Of a stretch of 10,663 nt of DNA, positions 6,579-10,663 are shown piece after piece (position 1 is the first letter of the stretch; every line of letters starts with the position of its first letter). Location of the stretch: NCBI GenBank assembly GCA_041571575.1, contig JBFFTZ010000061.1, positions 1 to 10,663 on the forward strand, written 5' to 3'. The notes beneath the pieces are model-generated. The model saw only the letters and a program-made list of their open reading frames with translations, was not told the DNA's origin and did not search any database. This DNA comes from CAKZML01 sp041571575. Lineage in GTDB: Bacteria; Pseudomonadota; Gammaproteobacteria; Steroidobacterales; BM003. The position numbers and the translations under genes are program-made.

Positions 6579-8498
6579 TTGAACGACCTGTCGAAAAATA
6601 TGCTCCTGTGGATTGTGATTGCCGCCGTGCTGATCACCGTCTTCAACAGTTTCAACACCACCGCCGGGCGCGTGGAGGAAGTCGAGTATTCGGATTTCCT
6701 GCGCGAGGTCAGGGAGGGCAACGTCGCCACGGTGACGTTCCAGGACGACAAGATCCTGGGAGAACGGCAGGCCGGGGGTACCCAGTTCCAGACCTATAAC
6801 CCGGAAACCAGTAATACCGCACTGATCGGCATGCTGGAGGAGAACAACGTGCGTTTCAAGGGCAAGCCCCCTGAGAAGCAGGGCTTCTTAATGCAGTTGT
6901 TTATATCCTCCTTCCCGATCTTGCTGCTGATCGGCGTCTGGGTGTATTTCATGCGCCAGATGCAGGGTGGTGGTGGCGGTCGTGGGGCCATGTCCTTCGG
7001 CAAGTCCCGTGCGCGCTTGCTCGGCGAAGACCAGGTCAATGTCACCTTTGCTGATGTGGCCGGTGTCGAGGAAGCCAAGGAAGAAGTCAGCGAGATCGTT
7101 GATTTCCTGAAAGATCCATCCAAGTTCCAGCGCCTGGGAGGCAAGATTCCCAAGGGTGTGTTGATGGTGGGATCACCGGGTACCGGTAAGACGCTGCTTG
7201 CACGGGCCATTGCCGGTGAGGCCAAGGTGCCGTTTTTCACTATCTCCGGTTCGGATTTTGTTGAGATGTTCGTGGGTGTGGGCGCGTCCCGTGTTCGGGA
7301 CATGTTCGAGCAGGCCAAGAAACAAGGTCCCTGCATTATCTTCATTGATGAGATCGATGCGGTGGGTCGCCATCGAGGCGCAGGCCTGGGTGGTGGGCAT
7401 GACGAGCGTGAGCAGACTCTGAACCAGTTGTTGGTCGAGATGGACGGTTTCGAGGGTAACGAGGGCGTGATTGTTATCGCCGCGACCAACCGGCCTGACG
7501 TACTGGACCCGGCGCTGCTGCGCCCCGGGCGTTTTGATCGCCAGGTTGTGGTGCCGCTGCCCGACGTGCGTGGTCGTGAGCAGATCCTGAAAGTTCACAT
7601 GCGCAAGGTTCCGCTGGCAGATGATGTAAAACCCAATCTTATTGCCCGTGGTACTCCCGGATTTTCCGGGGCCGACCTGGCCAACCTGGTGAACGAGGCG
7701 GCCCTGTTCGCTGCCCGGGCCAATAAACGCACTGTGTCCATGGCGGAGTTTGAGAGCGCCAAGGACAAGATCATGATGGGTGCCGAGCGGCGCTCCATGG
7801 TGATGAGCGAGGACGAGAAAAAGCTCACCGCCTATCACGAAGCCGGCCATGCCATCGTAGGGCTTGTGATGCCCGAGCATGATCCGGTCTACAAGGTGTC
7901 GATCATTCCCCGCGGCCGGGCTCTGGGTATAACCATGTTCCTGCCCGAAGAGGATCGCTACAGCTATAGTCGTCGTCGCCTGGAAAGCCAGATTTCCAGT
8001 TTGTTCGGCGGTCGGATCGCCGAGCAGCTGATCTTTGGCGATGACATGGTGACCACCGGTGCCTCCAACGATATCGAGCGGGCAACCGAGATTGCCCGGA
8101 ACATGGTGACCAAGTGGGGTCTGTCTGACAGGCTCGGTCCCCTGACCTATACCGAAGAGGATGGCGAAGTATTTCTCGGTCGTTCCGTGACCCAGCACAA
8201 GCAGGTATCAGACGTTACTGCCCATGCTATTGACGAGGAAATTCGCAAGATCATCGATAGCAACTTCCAGCGTGCAGAGACTATTCTCAAAGAGAACAAG
8301 GCCAAGCTGGAAATCATGGCTAATACCTTGATCAAGTACGAGACCATTGATGAACCTCAGATCAGGGACATCATGGAGGGTCGCGAGCCCAGGCCGCCTG
8401 CTGAATGGGAGGATTCCGGACCCAGTGACAAGAAAGGCGGCAAGATTGAGCCGGGTTCGTCAGAGCCTACCGTTGGCGGTCCTGCCAGCCAGCACTGA
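6579..8498 (+). CDS. ftsH: ATP-dependent zinc metalloprotease FtsH (TTG start)
   Basis: FtsH is the hexameric inner-membrane AAA+ protease that degrades damaged membrane proteins and regulators such as LpxC and sigma-32 in E. coli. The 639 residues show membrane helix 1 (about 8-24), a periplasmic domain, helix 2 (about 106-125), Walker A GSPGTGKT (198-205), the pore loop FVGV, Walker B IDE (Asp257-Glu258), second region of homology Arg315/Arg318, and zinc site HEAGH (420-424) with third ligand Asp498. Walker A has Ser199 where proline is usual. TTG6579 is preferred over ATG6600 because GAGG (6567-6570) is 8 nt upstream and MNDLSKN resembles Pseudomonas FtsH N-termini. The tail after about residue 605 is low-complexity, as in relatives. 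No clear sigma-70 or heat-shock promoter is visible in the 109 bp before it. Confidence 0.98.
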   Translation: MNDLSKNMLLWIVIAAVLITVFNSFNTTAGRVEEVEYSDFLREVREGNVATVTFQDDKILGERQAGGTQFQTYNPETSNTALIGMLEENNVRFKGKPPEKQGFLMQLFISSFPILLLIGVWVYFMRQMQGGGGGRGAMSFGKSRARLLGEDQVNVTFADVAGVEEAKEEVSEIVDFLKDPSKFQRLGGKIPKGVLMVGSPGTGKTLLARAIAGEAKVPFFTISGSDFVEMFVGVGASRVRDMFEQAKKQGPCIIFIDEIDAVGRHRGAGLGGGHDEREQTLNQLLVEMDGFEGNEGVIVIAATNRPDVLDPALLRPGRFDRQVVVPLPDVRGREQILKVHMRKVPLADDVKPNLIARGTPGFSGADLANLVNEAALFAARANKRTVSMAEFESAKDKIMMGAERRSMVMSEDEKKLTAYHEAGHAIVGLVMPEHDPVYKVSIIPRGRALGITMFLPEEDRYSYSRRRLESQISSLFGGRIAEQLIFGDDMVTTGASNDIERATEIARNMVTKWGLSDRLGPLTYTEEDGEVFLGRSVTQHKQVSDVTAHAIDEEIRKIIDSNFQRAETILKENKAKLEIMANTLIKYETIDEPQIRDIMEGREPRPPAEWEDSGPSDKKGGKIEPGSSEPTVGGPASQH

Positions 8499-8514
8499 TC
8501 CGGGTATAGACGGC

Positions 8515-8541
8515 TTGAAACGCCTGAGTTGTTAATATAGC
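8515..8541 (+). promoter_or_regulatory. Possible folP-glmM promoter overlapping the ftsH terminator
   Basis: TTGAAA (8515-8520, five of six to the -35 consensus) is followed after 15 nt by TATAGC (8536-8541, four of six to the -10 consensus). The spacing is shorter than ideal. Transcription would begin near 8548, inside the terminator hairpin, so the new RNA would lack most of the 5' arm and escape termination. With only 11 nt between the terminator's T tract and the folP ATG, a folP promoter has to lie upstream of or within this hairpin unless read-through supplies folP. TAATAT at 8533 is an alternative -10 but is too close to this -35. Confidence 0.3.
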
Positions 8542-8574
8542 GGCCGGTGGCACTTTGCCCCGGCCGTTTTTTTT
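8541..8574 (+). terminator. Strong intrinsic terminator after ftsH
   Basis: CGGCCGG (8541-8547) pairs with CCGGCCG (8560-8566). GGC (8549-8551) pairs with GCC (8557-8559) after one bulged T, leaving a 5-nt ACTTT loop. Eight consecutive T bases follow (8567-8574). This is a textbook rho-independent terminator 42 nt after the ftsH stop, and it should separate rlmE-ftsH from folP-glmM. Confidence 0.92.
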
Positions 8575-8585
8575 GGGAAACCAGC

Positions 8586-9431
8586 ATGGCCTCCACGCGC
8601 AAGGCGATTATCAGCACTGGCAAGACCCGGATCATGGGTGTGCTTAACGTGACCCCGGATTCGTTCTCGGACGGTGGTCAGTTTATGGATACGGCCACTG
8701 CCGTGGCGCATGCCAGGACAATGGTGGCCGAGGGCGCCCACATTATCGACGTGGGGGGCGAGTCCACCCGTCCCGGGGCCAGCCCTGTCAGTGCCGAGCA
8801 GGAGATCGCCAGGGTTGTGCCGGTAGTCGAGGCGCTGGCACGCGAGTTGGATGTTTGTATTTCTGTGGACACCAGCAAGCCCCAGGTGATCACCGCGGCG
8901 GTGCGGGCCGGCGCCAGCCTGGTGAATGACGTGCGGGCCCTGCAGGAACCCGGGGCCCTGGAGGCCGCCGCCGAGACCGATGCCTGGATTTGCCTGATGC
9001 ACATGCAGGGGCAGCCCCGCACCATGCAGGCCAATCCCCGTTATAATGCCGTGTTGACCGATGTCCGTGACTTTTTGTTGGATCGGGTGCGGGTTTGCGT
9101 AAATGCAGGGATTGAGCGCGAGAGACTGATTCTGGATCCGGGTTTCGGGTTCGGGAAAACCCTCGAAAACAATCTCGATTTACTGGCGAATCTCGGTGTG
9201 TTGCAGGCGACCGGACATCCGGTGCTTGTCGGCGTATCCCGAAAATCGATGATCGGCACTATTACCGGTCGCGATGCCGGCGAGCGGGTGCATGGCAGCG
9301 TAGCGGCGGCGGTTATTGCCGCAATGCAGGGGGCCGCCATCGTCAGGGTGCACGATGTTGCGGCTACCGCAGACGGATTAAAAATATGTGAGGCAGTGAT
9401 GGCTCACGCCCAGGGAGAACTAAAAGAATGA
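8586..9431 (+). CDS. folP: Dihydropteroate synthase
   Basis: FolP condenses 6-hydroxymethyl-dihydropterin diphosphate with p-aminobenzoate in folate synthesis and is the target of sulfonamides. The 281 residues (E. coli 282) form one TIM barrel with all signatures: MGVLNVTPDSFSDGG, GGESTRPGA, SVDTSKP, LMHMQG, DPGFGFGK, GVSRKSMIG and RVHDV. Asn21, Asp95, Asn114, Asp184, Lys220, Arg254 and His256 correspond to the pterin, phosphate and metal residues of E. coli, each one position lower. The STRPG loop (60-64) has no insertion of the kind seen in sulfonamide-resistant variants, so the enzyme looks drug-sensitive (inference). ATG8586 is chosen because the upstream in-frame stretch crosses the terminator. 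The Shine-Dalgarno is weak. The stop overlaps the glmM start by 4 bp. Confidence 0.97.
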   Translation: MASTRKAIISTGKTRIMGVLNVTPDSFSDGGQFMDTATAVAHARTMVAEGAHIIDVGGESTRPGASPVSAEQEIARVVPVVEALARELDVCISVDTSKPQVITAAVRAGASLVNDVRALQEPGALEAAAETDAWICLMHMQGQPRTMQANPRYNAVLTDVRDFLLDRVRVCVNAGIERERLILDPGFGFGKTLENNLDLLANLGVLQATGHPVLVGVSRKSMIGTITGRDAGERVHGSVAAAVIAAMQGAAIVRVHDVAATADGLKICEAVMAHAQGELKE

Positions 9432-10663
9432 GCAAGCAGTTTTTCGGCACAGACGGTGTGCGAGGGCGGGTAGGTGAAGAGCCCCTCACCGCAGATTTTG
9501 CACTTCGACTGGCCAATGCCGCCGCCAGGGCTACCGGGCATGGGCGGGGCAAGGTGGTGATTGGCAAGGACACCCGTCTGTCAGGGTATATGTTCGAATC
9601 CGCCCTGGAGGCCGGGTTTGTCTCGGCCGGGTTCGATGTCTATATGACCGGCCCGCTGCCCACCCCCGGTATCGCGTTTCTCACCCAGAAGTTCGGCGCG
9701 GACATGGGCGTGGTGATTAGCGCCTCGCATAATCAGTACTTTGATAACGGCATCAAATTCTTTGACGGTGCGGGTGCAAAGCTCAGCGATGAAACCGAGG
9801 CCAAAATCGAAAGAATGACCCTGGAAGGAGCCATTACCCGGGACTCCGCCGAGCTGGGTAAGGCAAAGCGAATAGATTCAGCCCGGGGGCAGTACGAGGA
9901 ATTCCTGTTGGCCAGTTTTCCGGCTGACCTGAGCCTGGAGGGCCTGAAGCTTGTGGTGGACTGTGCCCACGGCGCAACCTACAAGGTGGCCCCACGAGTG
10001 CTCAGCGAGCTGGGCGCCGAAATTATCCCGATCGGTTGCTCACCCAATGGCCGCAACATCAACGCCGGCTGCGGTTCGACCCATCCCGAGTTGTTGCAGA
10101 CGACCGTCAAGGGCGTCGGAGCTCACCTGGGCCTGGCCCTGGATGGGGATGGTGACCGGGTAGTGATGGTGGATCATGACGGCAATGTGGTGGACGGAGA
10201 CCAGCTGCTGTACATGCTGGCCCTGGGTCGCAAGCGCGATGGGCTGCTCAAGGGTCCGGTGGTGGGCACGGTGATGACCAACCTGGGGCTGGAGCGCAAG
10301 CTGCAGTCACTGGGTATTGAATTTATGCGCTCCAAGGTGGGTGACCGTCATGTGCTGGAAATGTTGCGCGAGCATGGTGGAATCCTGGGTGGGGAGGCCT
10401 CCGGACACATTCTCTGCCTGGACAAGGCAACGACCGGAGACGGCGTTCTCAGTGCGCTGGAAGTGCTGGCGGAGGTCAAGCGCACCGGCAATAGCCTGGC
10501 CGAGCTGGTTTCGGACATGCCTCGCTATCCCCAGCTTATGATTAACGTGAGGATCAGCGGCAAAATCGACCTGGAGGGCCATCAAAGCATCCAGGCGGCC
10601 CGTCAAGAGGTGGAGGCCGGGCTTGGCGATCGTGGGCGCGTGGTTTTGCGCGCTTCGGGGACC
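9428..10663 (+). CDS. glmM: Phosphoglucosamine mutase, 3' end cut by window edge
   Basis: GlmM interconverts glucosamine-6-phosphate and glucosamine-1-phosphate, the step before GlmU makes UDP-GlcNAc for peptidoglycan and LPS. The frame is open for 412 residues to the last base; E. coli GlmM has 445, so about 33 residues are missing. The N-terminal FGTDGVRGRVG, the phosphoserine loop ISASHN with Ser100, the magnesium loop DGDGDR (239-244) and the sugar-binding GGEASGH (321-327) are all present. The sequence ends within the phosphate-binding RxSGT loop (408-412). The residue after ASHN is Gln103, where proline is usual. The ATG overlaps the folP stop (ATGA, 9428-9431), and GGGAG lies at 9413-9417, 10 nt upstream, so the two genes are probably co-translated, as in most gammaproteobacteria. 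Confidence 0.97.
   Translation, partial: MSKQFFGTDGVRGRVGEEPLTADFALRLANAAARATGHGRGKVVIGKDTRLSGYMFESALEAGFVSAGFDVYMTGPLPTPGIAFLTQKFGADMGVVISASHNQYFDNGIKFFDGAGAKLSDETEAKIERMTLEGAITRDSAELGKAKRIDSARGQYEEFLLASFPADLSLEGLKLVVDCAHGATYKVAPRVLSELGAEIIPIGCSPNGRNINAGCGSTHPELLQTTVKGVGAHLGLALDGDGDRVVMVDHDGNVVDGDQLLYMLALGRKRDGLLKGPVVGTVMTNLGLERKLQSLGIEFMRSKVGDRHVLEMLREHGGILGGEASGHILCLDKATTGDGVLSALEVLAEVKRTGNSLAELVSDMPRYPQLMINVRISGKIDLEGHQSIQAARQEVEAGLGDRGRVVLRASGT

Noticed and set aside
7173..8198. 341-codon open frame on the minus strand inside ftsH
   Set aside because: It lies entirely within the conserved AAA+ and protease domains of ftsH, with no recognisable motifs of its own.
8514..8520. CTTGAAA as a heat-shock (sigma-32) -35 element before folP
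   Set aside because: No CCCCAT-type -10 is found at the required distance downstream.

Overview
The window is a run of bacterial housekeeping genes, moderately high in G+C by eye. Its order, carA-carB-greA-(DUF4149 membrane protein)-yhbY(reverse)-rlmE-ftsH-folP-glmM, is the classic gammaproteobacterial cluster. It is closest to the Pseudomonas/Marinobacter-type arrangement: FtsH begins MND..., and a DUF4149 gene sits between greA and yhbY. All proteins are full length and close to their E. coli counterparts. The only exception is glmM, which is cut by the right edge. I see no mobile element, CRISPR array, tRNA, rRNA or foreign-looking segment. The exact genus cannot be read from the sequence.

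Layout. Bases 1-52 hold a perfect 11-bp hairpin followed by a short T-rich stretch, probably the terminator of the upstream gene (dapB in related genomes; not visible here) or an attenuator ahead of carA. Bases 108-5498 carry four genes on the plus strand: carA, a 76-bp AT-rich gap, carB, greA (overlapping carB by 4 bp) and a four-helix membrane protein. Bases 5482-5778 carry yhbY on the minus strand, convergent with and overlapping the membrane protein gene by 17 bp. yhbY and rlmE diverge from a 61-bp gap. rlmE and ftsH follow on the plus strand, 109 bp apart. A strong intrinsic terminator lies after ftsH. folP and glmM then form a translationally coupled pair with a 4-bp overlap.

Function. 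CarA and CarB make carbamoyl phosphate for pyrimidine and arginine synthesis. GreA rescues backtracked RNA polymerase. YhbY and RlmE act on the large ribosomal subunit. FtsH is the membrane AAA+ protease. FolP is dihydropteroate synthase, the sulfonamide target. GlmM makes glucosamine-1-phosphate for peptidoglycan and LPS.

This is an ordinary core-genome region and I found no undescribed system. The points worth a second look are small. CarB has valine in place of the ornithine-contacting glutamate (E. coli position 892) while its UMP site is intact. A possible folP promoter would start inside the ftsH terminator. yhbY has a perfect TATAAT placed so that its mRNA would be leaderless. There are single-residue departures in the YhbY GxxG loop, the GlmM active-site loop and the FtsH Walker A motif, plus the uncharacterised DUF4149 gene.
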